A stretch of 64,000 bases of DNA from Arcobacter porcinus. Its GTDB lineage: Bacteria > Campylobacterota > Campylobacteria > Campylobacterales > Arcobacteraceae. The stretch spans positions 1,674,001 through 1,738,000 of the forward strand of contig NZ_CP036246.2 of NCBI RefSeq assembly GCF_004299785.2. Reading direction: 5' to 3'. This document shows, piece after piece, positions 34,019 to 43,172 of the stretch. Under the pieces are notes generated by a model, which was not told the DNA's origin, searched no databases, and saw only the letters and a program-made list of their open reading frames with translations. Position numbers and translations under genes: made by a program. How positions within the stretch are numbered: the stretch's first letter is position 1; each line of letters starts with the position of its first letter.

Positions 34019-36064
34019 ATGAAAATAAATACTAAAGCCAAGATATTTCTTTATTCTTTGCTATTACCTCATCTTCTATTTTCAGAAACAACAAAATTAG
34101 AAGAGGTAAAGATAGAGGAGAAAAGTATAAGCTCAAATTCAATAAATATTGATTTAGATAAAGTTGAACAAAATCAAGCAAACTCATTTAAAGAGATTTT
34201 TGATAACAATTCTTCAATTGAGATTGGTGGTGGAGCTATAAATGTACAAAGAGTCTATTTAAGAGGTTTAGAGAGTTCAAATTTTAATATTTCACTAGAT
34301 GGTGCAAAACAAGGGAAAAATATGTTTCAGCATAGAAGTAATGAACTTGGAATTAATCCAGATTTATTAAAAGTTGTAGATATAAAAACATCTGGTGATG
34401 CTTCAAAAAGTGGAGCTCTTGGTGGAAGTATAGAAATGAGTACAAAAGATGCACAAGACTTTATTAAAGCTAATAAAAGTGCTGGAATTATTTTCAAAAC
34501 TGGATACAACACAAATGCAAATCAAAAATATGGAAATACAACTGCTTATTCAGTTTTTGAAAATAATTTAGGAGCTTATATTAGTATAAGTGGTTTAAAT
34601 AGTGAAGATTATAAAGATGCCAATAAAAATAAAGAGTTAGGAAGTGCATATAAAGATAGAGATTATCTATTTAAAATAAGTTTACTAAATTCAAATAATC
34701 ATGATTTAAGATTATCAATAAACCAAAATGAAAATAGTGGAAATACAAGATGGAGAGGAACTGAATATAGACCAAAACCTGAAGAGCTTGAAAAAATAGT
34801 ATCAACTACTACAAACTACTCTTTAAATCATACTTATAATCCAAACAATTTAGTAAATTTAAATACAAATTTAAATTTAACTGATATATCTTTAGAAAGA
34901 AAAAATGCTAAAAATAAAGATGGTAAAAGAGATTATGAAAATAGAAATATTGGATTAAAAGTACAAAATCACTTTGATTTTGATATATCTTCAACAACAA
35001 ATAGAGTATCTATTGGAGCTGATTATCAAAAAGAGCATGGGAAAGGTAGTTTTTATAAAGATGATTTAAAACCTGCTGATAGAAAAAGAACAAAATATTC
35101 TGATTTAGATTCAGAAAATAGAGCTTTGTTTTTTCAAAATAGAACTACAATTGGCTCTTTAGGCTTTGATTATGGTTTAAGATATGACTACTATACTTTT
35201 GAAACTGGACTTGGGAAACAAAGTGATGATACATTTTCTCCAAATATTGGTCTTGATTATGAAGCTACACAAAACTCTTTGATTTATGCAAACTATGGAA
35301 AAGCTAGTAGAATGAGTAGTATAATTCCATTTACATGGGCACTAAACACAAAAATTGGTTCAACTTACTCAAAAGATTTAAAAGCTGAAAAATCAAATAG
35401 ATATGAACTTGGTTATAAATATAGTAAAAAAGATACTTTTTTAAGTGATGATTATCTATCTTTTAATGCAAATGTTTTTCAAACAAATATTAAAGATTTA
35501 ATTGTATCTAAAGATACAAATTGTTCATCTGGAAAATGTGGAAGCGGTGAAGGTGGATGGACTTTACAAGATATTTACAATAGAGATGATGAGTTTAAAT
35601 CAAAAGGTTTTGAGCTGAAACTTATATACAACTACGATATTTTTTCAACATCTTTTGCTTATACACAAATTGATACTAATAATAGTGCAAGTGATGTTAA
35701 TAACAATTCAGATATAAATGAAGATCAAAATATAAGAAGAGTTGGTGGATACGATAGCAAAAAATTTGTTTTTAATGGTGGAGTTGAAATAATAGAGAAT
35801 TTAAATATTAACTATATTTTAAATGCAGTTGCCAAAACTGATGTTTTAGATAGCAATAATAATGAGATAAGAAGAGCTGGTTATACAACTCATGATATAA
35901 ATTTAGAGTATAAATTAAAAGATTGGACTCTATTTTTTGCTGTTAATAACTTAACAAATAAACAATACGCAAAAGCGACAACAATATCTACAAAAAATCA
36001 AGCAGATGTTTATAGATATGAGATGGGAAGAGATTATAGATTTGCTCTTAAATATGAGTTTTAA
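34019..36064 (+). CDS. TonB-dependent outer-membrane receptor, ligand unknown
   Basis: Outer-membrane receptor of about 681 residues. The chosen ATG has AAAGGAAA before it and opens a signal peptide (MKINTKAKIFLYSLLLPHLL-FSE). A plug with VYLRGLESSNFNISLDGAKQ and LKVVDIKTSGDASKSGALGGSIEM follows, then a barrel ending RFALKYEF with terminal Phe. A longer frame upstream would run through the operator and is rejected. The plug resembles haem/haemophore-type receptors in its DG-AKQG and GALGG pattern, but no clear FRAP/NPNL haem signature was found. A loop with CSSGKCG could form a disulfide. It is regulated by twin dyads and lies next to a cluster of insertion sequences. Confidence 0.85.
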   Translation: MKINTKAKIFLYSLLLPHLLFSETTKLEEVKIEEKSISSNSINIDLDKVEQNQANSFKEIFDNNSSIEIGGGAINVQRVYLRGLESSNFNISLDGAKQGKNMFQHRSNELGINPDLLKVVDIKTSGDASKSGALGGSIEMSTKDAQDFIKANKSAGIIFKTGYNTNANQKYGNTTAYSVFENNLGAYISISGLNSEDYKDANKNKELGSAYKDRDYLFKISLLNSNNHDLRLSINQNENSGNTRWRGTEYRPKPEELEKIVSTTTNYSLNHTYNPNNLVNLNTNLNLTDISLERKNAKNKDGKRDYENRNIGLKVQNHFDFDISSTTNRVSIGADYQKEHGKGSFYKDDLKPADRKRTKYSDLDSENRALFFQNRTTIGSLGFDYGLRYDYYTFETGLGKQSDDTFSPNIGLDYEATQNSLIYANYGKASRMSSIIPFTWALNTKIGSTYSKDLKAEKSNRYELGYKYSKKDTFLSDDYLSFNANVFQTNIKDLIVSKDTNCSSGKCGSGEGGWTLQDIYNRDDEFKSKGFELKLIYNYDIFSTSFAYTQIDTNNSASDVNNNSDINEDQNIRRVGGYDSKKFVFNGGVEIIENLNINYILNAVAKTDVLDSNNNEIRRAGYTTHDINLEYKLKDWTLFFAVNNLTNKQYAKATTISTKNQADVYRYEMGRDYRFALKYEF

Positions 36065-36186
36065 GAAATACTAGAAATAGAGATTAAAAAATGGGAGTAT
36101 AAAATTAACTGTGTAAATTCAAAAATATCAATTTATTAGATAGAATAAAAAAACTATCTAGTAAATTTTCATTAAAGGATTTACAA

Positions 36187-37462
36187 ATGAATATTTTAAA
36201 TAAAGAAGAACTACGAAGACAAATAAGAGAAGGGAAAGAGATATCATTAGATGGTATTTTAGAAGAATTTAAATCCCTTCTTAGAGAGTCACTACAAGCA
36301 GCAAGTGAAGAAGAGCTTACTTCACACCTAGGTTATGAGAAACATCAAGAATCAGAAAATACAAACTATAGAAATGGACACAATAAAAAGAGTTTAAAAA
36401 CTAAGTATGGACAAATAGATGTAGCAATACCAAGAGATAGAGAAGGAACATTTGAACCAAAATTAGTTCCAAAAAGAGAGAGGATTTTAAAAGGTAGTGA
36501 AGAGTTAATACTTTCACTTTATGCAAAAGGTATGAGTGTAGCTGATATAAGTACTCACCTTGATGATTTGTATGGCTATCAACTCTCAGAGCAAACAATT
36601 TCAAATATTACTGAAGCTATTATGGATAAAGCAAAAGATGGGTCCCATAAAATTATATTTTATGGGTGTAAAAGTGGCAAAATCGTCCTCTTGAAGCAAT
36701 TTATCCAATAGTATTTCTCACAGAGAGTGCAAGCACAAGATGGATGCAACTGTTTTAAAGATTAGAGTAGATCGAGTTGTAAAAAATATTGCAGCTTATA
36801 TAATGCTAGGTATTACTCTTGAAGGTAAAAAAGAGATACTTGGAATTTGGATTGGTGAAAATGAAACTTCTAAATATTGGTTAACACTATTAAATGAACT
36901 AAAAAATAGAGGTGTAGAAGATATACTAATATTTGCGATAGATGGTTTAAATGGATTTAATCAAGCAATACAAGCTGTTTATCCTAAGGCTGAAATACAA
37001 AGATGTATAGTTCATCAGATTAGAAGCTCTCTAAAATTTGTATCATGGAAAGATAGAAAGGCTGTTGCCAAAGATCTAAAAACTGTATATGGTGCAAAAA
37101 CAGAAGAAGATGCACAAATAGCTCTTACAGAATTTAATGATATTTGGGGTTCTAAATATCCTCATATTGCACAATCTTGGATAAATAACTGGAATGAATT
37201 AGCTACTTTCTTTAAATACCCAAAATCTATTCAAACACTAATTTATACAACAAATCCAATAGAATCACTAAATTCTAATATAAAAAGAAAAACAAACTCT
37301 AAAGGATCATTTCCAACAATAGATTCAGCTTTTAAAATGTTATATATGTCAACACAGGAGGTTCAAGCAAAATGGGAAAGAACTAGTATTAGAAACTGGA
37401 GTGAGATTTATCCTCAACTTTGTATATTTTTCAGTGAAATTATGGAAAAATACACAAAGTAA
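36187..37462 (+). pseudogene. IS256-family transposase, split into three frames by two small insertions
   Basis: The N-terminal 150 residues (start MNILNKEELRRQIREGKE, with NYRNGH and PRDREGTFEPKLVPK) and the C-terminal 240 residues (FAIDGLNGFNQAIQAVYP with a DDE Asp, CIVHQIRSSLKFVSWKDRK and TTNPIESLNSNIKRKT) are typical of the family. Between them the expected WQNRPLEAIYPIVFL is present at 36675-36719, in a third frame. It is separated from the first part by about 35 extra bases containing a perfect hairpin (36644-36666) and from the last part by about 20-23 extra bases. The transposase is therefore non-functional unless both interruptions are bypassed. Confidence 0.85.
36644..36666. repeat. 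Hairpin inside the disrupted IS256 transposase
   Basis: CCCATAAAAT-TAT-ATTTTATGGG is a perfect 10-bp stem with a 3-base loop. It sits in the stretch of about 35 bases inserted into the transposase gene. Repeated AAAAG flanks the stretch (36633-36637 and 36670-36674), as if copied at insertion. Confidence 0.7.
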
Positions 37463-37555
37463 GAAAAAGGGCTAGAGGTGATTTACACAGTTTAGTTTAC
37501 AGTCCCTCCAAAAGTGCACCAAAATGCAGTGCAAAAGTGCACCACTTATTAACAC

Positions 37556-38323
37556 CTATTTATTAGAAATATCTAACAAGCCAGCTTCTCTTTTTTGCTT
37601 TAATCTATAGCTTTCACCAGTAACATTTATTAAATGAGAATGATGGATTAATCTATCTAAAATTGCAGTTGTTAATGCTTCATCATTATTTAATACCTCC
37701 TTCCATTTTGTAAAAGATAAATTTGATGTAATAATTATTGAACCAAGTTCATATTTTTTATTAACTATTTGGAAAAATAGATTAGCTTGAATTTCATTGA
37801 ATTTTACATATCCAAACTCATCTATTACAAGTAATTTTGAGACACCAATTACTCTTTTAAAGTAGCTATCAAGTCTATTTTGAGCTTGAGCACTTTCAAG
37901 TTGAATTATTAAATCACTTGCTGTTATAAATTTAGTTTTTATTCTTTGTTGTGTTGCTGCATATGCAATTGCAGTTGCAAGATGAGTTTTTCCAACTCCA
38001 CTTGGACCAAAGAGTAAAATATTTTTACACTCATCTATAAATCTTAGGGTTAGAATTTCATTAATTAATGTTTTATCAACTGAAGAAGATTTATAATCAA
38101 AGCTATCAATAGTTTTTATTTTTGGAATTCCTGCCAATTTTAAAGCCATTTGTCTGCTTCTTTGCAATCTTCCATCATTTTCAAACTCTAAGAGCCTATA
38201 GAGGTACTCACTATATGATATTTTATCTTCTGAGGCGCTATTGGCTAAGTTTTGATAATGTTTTAATATTCCAGGTAGTTTAAATTTTAAACAGTACTCA
38301 TTTATAGATTCATGCACCAACAT
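37556..38323 (-). CDS. istB: IS21-family transposition helper IstB
   Basis: AAA+ ATPase of 255 residues that helps IstA in target selection. Walker A reads LLFGPSGVGKTHLATAIAYAA near residues 103-123 (core GPSGVGKTH), Walker B LLVIDEFGY near 165-175, and the sensor region IITSNLSFTKWKEVL near 198-212. It begins within the last codons of istA (14-base overlap), the normal arrangement for coupled translation. The gene itself looks intact, although its partner contains a stop codon. Confidence 0.92.
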   Translation of the reverse strand: MLVHESINEYCLKFKLPGILKHYQNLANSASEDKISYSEYLYRLLEFENDGRLQRSRQMALKLAGIPKIKTIDSFDYKSSSVDKTLINEILTLRFIDECKNILLFGPSGVGKTHLATAIAYAATQQRIKTKFITASDLIIQLESAQAQNRLDSYFKRVIGVSKLLVIDEFGYVKFNEIQANLFFQIVNKKYELGSIIITSNLSFTKWKEVLNNDEALTTAILDRLIHHSHLINVTGESYRLKQKREAGLLDISNK

Positions 38324-39359
38324 AAGATACTCCTAATACTTTTTCATAATCTGAAATAGTTGTATGATATTTTATATCCATATTTAGTTTTGATAAATCT
38401 ATAGAACTATTTATTATTTTAGTTTCTTTATTATCTTTTATCTCTTTTACACTTGAATAAAAAGGTTGAAGTAATGGCTTTTCATCTTTAAACATATCAA
38501 TTGGTTTTTTCTTTGTAGTATCATGGACTCTTGAGTTTGCATACTCTAACCAGGTAAATATTTTTGAGTTTAATAAGATAATATCTATTGTTATTTGGCT
38601 TCCTTTAAGTGAAGCTTTTAAAGGTATATAGAAATTGTTTTTTAGATAGTGATTAAATCTTTCTACTTTTCCTTTAGTTTTTGCTCTATATACTTTACAC
38701 AATTTTGGAATGAAATTATCTTTTGCAAACTCTAAAAAATCATTATTAAAGCCATGTTGATTTTTACCATATTTATCTCTTTGTATAACAACACTTTTTA
38801 AATTATCATAAAGTAAAGTCTCTGGAACTCCACCAAAGTATTCAAAGGCTTTTATATGGCACTCTTGCCAAGTAGTTTGTCTCATATTATCTGTAAAATA
38901 GACAAATGCCATTCTACTATATCCTAAAACCATTACAAAGCCATATATTGGTTTCTTACCACTTCTAATTATTGTTCAATCTACTTGTGCTTGATATGAT
39001 GGTTTAGTCTCAAACCTTATTATCTCTTCAGGTTTTAAAATAGGTTTTATTGAACTTAAAAAAGTTTGTAAAATTCTAATCTTTCCATCATAGCCATAGT
39101 TTTTTATCTCTTCATAAATTACACTTGAAGGTATCTTGTCTGGAGAAGCTTGATTTACTCTTTTAATAATGTAATCTTTAAATGAATCTAACTTTGATCT
39201 ATATTCAACTTTTTTATAAGCTTGTAACTCTTTTTCTTGAAGCCTTTTTGAAATTGTCCTTCTATTTAATCCTACTATTTTTGATATAGCTCTTATGCTA
39301 TACCCTCTTTTATATAAAGTATGTATCACGGTAAATTCCTCTTTATTAATCATACTCAC
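38310..39359 (-). pseudogene. istA: IS21-family transposase IstA with an in-frame TGA
   Basis: The two halves are in the same frame, separated only by a TGA at 38976-38978. The N-terminal half has a helix-turn-helix (YKRGYSIRAISKIVGLNRRTI) and ends at YQAQVD. The C-terminal half resumes with TIIRSGKKPIYGFVMVLGYSRM and contains DNLKSVV (second catalytic Asp) and KGKVERFNHYLKNNF (Glu). In IstA the catalytic QVD is normally followed by Trp, so a single TGG to TGA change explains the stop. With standard decoding the transposase is cut before the rest of the DDE domain. Confidence 0.88.
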
Positions 39360-39458
39360 TCCAAATATTTTATTTAGAGTTTATTCTATTTATTTTTATT
39401 AATAAAGTGGTGCACTTTTACTTTGCACTACTGGTGTATTTTACCTTTGCATTTGACA

Positions 39459-40197
39459 TAAAATAAAAGATGATACAGATATTATTGATGTTTTAAATAA
39501 ACTTGTAGATAAACATCCTAGAAATGGTTTCTTTTTAATATATCATAGGATTAGGAAACTGGGATATAAATGGAATCATAAAAGAGTTTATAGGGTATAT
39601 AAAGTTCTTGGCTTAAATATAAAAAGAAGAACTAAAAAAAGGATACCTGCAAGAATAAAACAGCCATTGCAATATCTATCAGCTCCAAATGAACAATGGG
39701 CAATGGATTTTATGTCTGATACACTTTATGGTGGCAGAAGATATAGAATATTAAATATTATGGATGAATTTAATAGAGAGCTTATAGAGTTTGAAGTTTC
39801 AAATTCATTACCATCAAATAAAGTAATACAAGCTTTACAAAGAGCAATTGATTTTAGAGGTAAACCCAAATCTATTAGAGTTGATAATGGTCCAGAGTTT
39901 ATATCTCATAAACTTGAAGCATATTGTTATATTCACAATATTGAACTAAAATTCATTCAACCTGGTAAGCCTATGCAAAACTCAAGAGTAGAAAGATTTA
40001 ACGGATCAATGAGAAGAGAGTTTTTTAATGCTTATATTTTTAGTTCATTAGATGAAGTTAGAGATATGGCCAAAGAGTGGATTGATGATTATAATTATAA
40101 TAGACCACATACTATTTTAAATAAATTAAGTCCAGTTGAATATTTAGAACAGTACAATTTGAATGCAAATTATTCTGATTTAAGCTGTCCTAATTAA
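39459..40197 (+). pseudogene. IS3-family transposase OrfB, 5'-truncated
   Basis: The frame is open from the edge of the IS21 element to a TAA. It starts without an initiation codon at KIKDDTDIIDVLNKLVDKHP and continues through HRIRKLGYKWNHKRVYRVYK into the integrase core. DDE residues are visible in AMDFMSDTLYGG (Asp), VDNGPEF (Asp) and NSRVERFNGSMRREF (Glu). The N-terminal 30-40 residues of OrfB and all of OrfA are missing. It ends 4 bases before the surviving flavoprotein reading frame, so this element marks the break point in that gene. Confidence 0.85.
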
Positions 40198-40200
40198 AGG

Positions 40201-40671
40201 GAGGCTTACACAAGAGGTGAAAATTTTGCACCAAAAGATGGTCACGTTTGGTTCTCTCCAATTATTCCAAGAGATGGGAAAGAGTTATTAAAATGTCAAG
40301 AGATCTATATTGATACTTTCCATGAACTTGGTATGGAGTCTATGATTACTCCATTCTCTCATCCAAGAACATGGATGTATAGAGCATTTTGTTTTATGCT
40401 AGGTTTTGCAAATTCAAGAGAAGATCAAAAACAAAATGAACAGATGAGAAATATGTATAATAAAATGGTTGAAGTAGCTGCAAAACATGGTTGGGGAGAT
40501 TATAGAGCTGCACCTGAATTCCAAGATGCTGTTTATGGTGTTTATAATTTCAATGACCATATTTTAAAAAGATTTACTGAACAACTAAAAGATTCTATTG
40601 ATCCAAATGGAATATTAGCTCCAGGTAGAGGTGGTATTTGGCCAAAAAGATTAAGAGAGGTTAAAAAATAA
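40201..40671 (+). pseudogene. p-Cresol methylhydroxylase/vanillyl-alcohol-oxidase-type flavoprotein, 3' fragment
   Basis: About 156 codons of the C-terminal part of a roughly 520-residue FAD-linked oxidase. The frame opens right after the IS3-type gene (EAYTRGENFAPKDGHVWFSP) and shows family hallmarks HGWGDYRAAPEFQDAVYG, YNFNDHILKRFTEQLKD and DPNGILAPGRGGIWPKRL, close to PchF of p-cresol methylhydroxylase. The FAD-binding N-terminal two thirds are absent and are not found on the other side of the insertion cluster in this window. The fragment contains an internal ATG but cannot encode a working enzyme. The cytochrome subunit gene follows with overlapping stop and start. Confidence 0.85.
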
Positions 40672-40994
40672 TGAAAAATATAAAAATATTAATTTTAGCT
40701 CTTATTACAGCTAGCTCTTTATTTGCAAATGAAAACATAAAAGAGGGAAAACAACTATTTGATAAGTGGTGTCTCTCTTGTCATGGTGTTGATATGCCAG
40801 CTACAAAAGCTTTAGCTATTGTTTATAAAGGAACTGGAATATCTCCTGTTATTGAACAAAGAGATGAATTAAACAAAGAGTTTGTAAAATATGTTGTAAG
40901 ATATGGAAGATTTAGTATGCCATTTTTTAGAAAAGTTGAAATAAATGATAAAGAACTTGAAAATTTAACAGAATATTTATATTCGAAAAAGTAA
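40671..40994 (+). CDS. Small c-type cytochrome (PchC-like subunit)
   Basis: Exported monoheme cytochrome c of 107 residues: signal peptide (1-19, LITASSLFA-NEN), heme motif CLSCHG at about residues 34-39, and a Met ligand candidate in GRFSMPFF near residue 83. Size and position directly after the flavoprotein fragment match the cytochrome subunit that accepts electrons in p-cresol methylhydroxylase. The gene is intact, but the promoter and the flavoprotein partner are lost, so it may be silent or read from an insertion-sequence promoter. Confidence 0.82.
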   Translation: MKNIKILILALITASSLFANENIKEGKQLFDKWCLSCHGVDMPATKALAIVYKGTGISPVIEQRDELNKEFVKYVVRYGRFSMPFFRKVEINDKELENLTEYLYSKK

Positions 40995-41001
40995 TAAAAA
41001 C

Positions 41002-41025
41002 AAGCATCTAATTTTTTAGATGCTT
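41002..41025 (+). terminator. Hairpin after the cytochrome gene
   Basis: AAGCATCTA and TAGATGCTT form a perfect 9-bp stem with a 6-base loop, 8 bases beyond the cytochrome stop. The T run downstream is short, so termination may be weak. Confidence 0.6.
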
Positions 41026-41107
41026 CTTGCACTGTTTATATTTCTCCAAGTTTCATTTTTGCTATTTTGGTTATAATCTCTCTTTCATATAAAAGAAGAG
41101 GAATTGT

Positions 41108-41647
41108 ATGTTAGAAGTTTTGATATTAGCATTTGCATTAAGTATGGATGCATTTGCAGTTGCTATTGGAATAGGTATAAAAAATAGATTAAATTTAAAA
41201 ATAATTGCTTTAAAAGTAGCTCTATTTTTTGGTTTTTTTCAAGCTTTAATGCCTTTTATTGGTTATTTAGGAAACATTGGTTTAAAAGATTATATTCAAA
41301 ATTATGACAAAATAATTGCATTTATTTTACTTCTTTTAATTGGTTTAAAGATGATTTATGAAGCTTTTAAAAATGATGAAGATGAAAAAGATTTTAATCT
41401 TACAAACAAAGTATTATTAACTTTAGCTATTGCAACAAGTTTAGATGCTATGGCTGCTGGATATAGTTTACATCTATTTAATATAAATATTTATTTATCT
41501 CTATTTATTATTGGATTTACAACTTTTATAATATCTTATATTGGTGTTTATCTTGGAAGTCGTGGTGGAGAAAAGTATGATCAAAAAGCTGAAATATTAG
41601 GTGGAGTTATTCTTGTATTAATTGGATTTAAAATTTTACTTTTTTAA
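41108..41647 (+). CDS. mntP: Manganese efflux pump MntP
   Basis: Inner-membrane protein of 179 residues with six hydrophobic helices. The duplicated acidic signature of the MntP/DUF204 family is present: ALSMDAFAVAIGIG near residues 10-23 and ATSLDAMAAGYSL near 114-126, each with a buried Asp. The family exports Mn2+ to avoid toxicity. It has its own promoter region after the insertion cluster and converges on the DUF350 gene across a hairpin. Confidence 0.92.
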   Translation: MLEVLILAFALSMDAFAVAIGIGIKNRLNLKIIALKVALFFGFFQALMPFIGYLGNIGLKDYIQNYDKIIAFILLLLIGLKMIYEAFKNDEDEKDFNLTNKVLLTLAIATSLDAMAAGYSLHLFNINIYLSLFIIGFTTFIISYIGVYLGSRGGEKYDQKAEILGGVILVLIGFKILLF

Positions 41648-41648
41648 A

Positions 41649-41673
41649 AATCTTGGATTTGAAATCCAAGATT
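41649..41673. terminator. Bidirectional terminator, mntP / DUF350
   Basis: A perfect 11-bp inverted repeat (AATCTTGGATT / AATCCAAGATT, 3-base loop) begins just after the mntP stop and reaches the stop of the convergent gene. Confidence 0.8.
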
Positions 41674-42076
41674 AATAACTCATTGATCCAGCATTTAATA
41701 AACCAATTGAGATTGATAAAAATGCCATTAAAATTCCAACAGGAACAACACCTTCTGAAATCTTCTCATTAAAAGAGTATTTTCCACCAATTCTTGTTAC
41801 TATAAATGCAAAAGCAAGTTGAATAAAAATTGCAACCGCACCCCAAATAGCAAAATCAATATATGAAACAGAATTTTCTAAAGCAGAAAAAAGTGGTATA
41901 GAAACACCAATAATCGCTCCTCCAAAACCTAAAGCAGCTGCAATATTATTCTCTTTGAATATTAATTGATAATCATCATAAGGAGTTACAATTGTATATA
42001 AATATAAAAATACAACTACAAATAAAATAGCTGTGAAGAAAAATCCTAAAAAACTTAAAAATAGACTAATTTCCAT
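41672..42076 (-). CDS. DUF350 family membrane protein
   Basis: Protein of 134 residues with four hydrophobic helices in two similar halves, the layout of DUF350 (YjfL/UPF0719-type) proteins. Recognisable patterns are NIAAALGFGGAIIGVSIPLFSA in the first half and GVVPVGILMAFLSISIGLLNAGSM in the second. The function is unknown. It is a single gene, convergent with mntP. Confidence 0.8.
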   Translation of the reverse strand: MEISLFLSFLGFFFTAILFVVVFLYLYTIVTPYDDYQLIFKENNIAAALGFGGAIIGVSIPLFSALENSVSYIDFAIWGAVAIFIQLAFAFIVTRIGGKYSFNEKISEGVVPVGILMAFLSISIGLLNAGSMSY

Positions 42077-42200
42077 TTACTGACCTTTTTTTCTTTGAAT
42101 TCTAGCAAAATAAGATTTTAGAACTTATAAAAATTTAATCTTAAATCTTTAAGTTTTAGCTACTTTTGATATAATCTAAACAAAAAAGAAGGATTTTGAT

Positions 42201-43166
42201 TTGAGAATTTTTTCAGGTATTCAACCATCAGGAACTATACATATAGGAAACTACTTTGGTATGATAAAAAAAATGATAGAGTCACAAAATGAAGGTGAAC
42301 TTTTTGCATTTTTAGCTTCATATCATGCTTTAACATCAGTAAAAAGTAAAGAGCTTTTAGAGAAGAACTCTTACGAAGCAGCGATAAACTTTTTAGCTTT
42401 AGGAATGGATCCAGAAAAATCAACATTTTGGATTCAACACGATGTAAAAGAGGTTCTTGAACTATACTGGATACTTTCAAATCATACTTCTATGGGTTTA
42501 CTAGAAAGAGCTCACTCATATAAAGATAAAACTGCTAGAGGAATTCAAGCAAATCATGGACTATTTTCATATCCTGTTTTAATGGCAGCAGATATTTTAC
42601 TTTTTGATTCTAATATTATTCCTGTTGGAAAAGACCAAATTCAACATGTTGAGATGACAAGAGATATTGCAAACTCTTTTAATCACGCTTATTCTAAAGA
42701 GATTTTTGTATTACCAGTTGCAAGAGTTGATGAAATAGTTGCAACAGTTCCTGGAACTGATGGAGCAAAAATGTCAAAATCTTACAACAATACAATTGAT
42801 ATGTTTACATCTTTAAAAGATAGAAAAAAACAAGTTATGGGAATTGTTACTGATTCAAAAGAGTTAAATGAAGTAAAAGAGTGGGAAAATTGCAATATAT
42901 ACTCTATTTCAAAACTATTTATGAATGAAAATGAGTTAGCAAACTTAAGACAAAGATATGAAACTCCTGGAGAAGGTTATGGTCATTTTAAAATGACTTT
43001 ACTTGAAAAAATAAATGAATATTTTGCACCTTATGAAGAGAAAAGAGAGTATTACTTAAACAATAAAAAAGAGGTTAGAGAGATTCTTGAATTTGGAGCT
43101 TCAAAAGCAAGAAAAATTGCAAGTGCAAAAATGGAAATAGTAAAAGATTGTGTAGGGCTAATTTAA
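42201..43166 (+). CDS. trpS: Tryptophanyl-tRNA synthetase
   Basis: Charges tRNA-Trp. Class I enzyme of 321 residues with the HIGH-type signature in SGTIHIGNYFGMIKK (about residues 10-24) and the KMSKS loop (KMSKSYNN, about 194-201). The start is TTG: the frame begins with RIFSGIQPSG, the invariant opening of the family, and AAGAAGGA lies 8 bases upstream, while no suitable ATG is present. Confidence 0.96.
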   Translation: MRIFSGIQPSGTIHIGNYFGMIKKMIESQNEGELFAFLASYHALTSVKSKELLEKNSYEAAINFLALGMDPEKSTFWIQHDVKEVLELYWILSNHTSMGLLERAHSYKDKTARGIQANHGLFSYPVLMAADILLFDSNIIPVGKDQIQHVEMTRDIANSFNHAYSKEIFVLPVARVDEIVATVPGTDGAKMSKSYNNTIDMFTSLKDRKKQVMGIVTDSKELNEVKEWENCNIYSISKLFMNENELANLRQRYETPGEGYGHFKMTLLEKINEYFAPYEEKREYYLNNKKEVREILEFGASKARKIASAKMEIVKDCVGLI

Positions 43167-43172
43167 TTAGCT

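Larger units (their letters stand above)
36107..37492 (+). mobile_element. IS256-family insertion sequence, degenerate
   Basis: Bounded by inverted repeats AACTGTGTAAATT (36107-36119) and GATTTACACAGTT (37480-37492), which pair at 12 of 13 positions. The single transposase gene inside is broken into three frames. No flanking target duplication is seen; the right flank now runs straight into another element. Confidence 0.8.
37509..39458 (-). mobile_element. IS21-family insertion sequence
   Basis: Carries istA and istB in the usual overlapping order on the minus strand. The ends hold the multiple subterminal repeats typical of IS21: AAAAGTGCACCACTT at 37533-37547 pairs exactly with AAGTGGTGCACTTTT at 39405-39419, and another AAAAGTGCACC lies at 37510-37520. 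The outer end next to istA reads TGTCAAATGC on the minus strand, a usual IS21 terminus. The other outer end is less clear and may be trimmed. The element interrupts or replaces the 5' part of an IS3-type element. Confidence 0.8.

Noticed and set aside
36107-40197. Reading the insertion cluster as one composite transposon
   Set aside because: The three elements belong to different families, face different directions, and show no matching outer repeats or shared target duplication.
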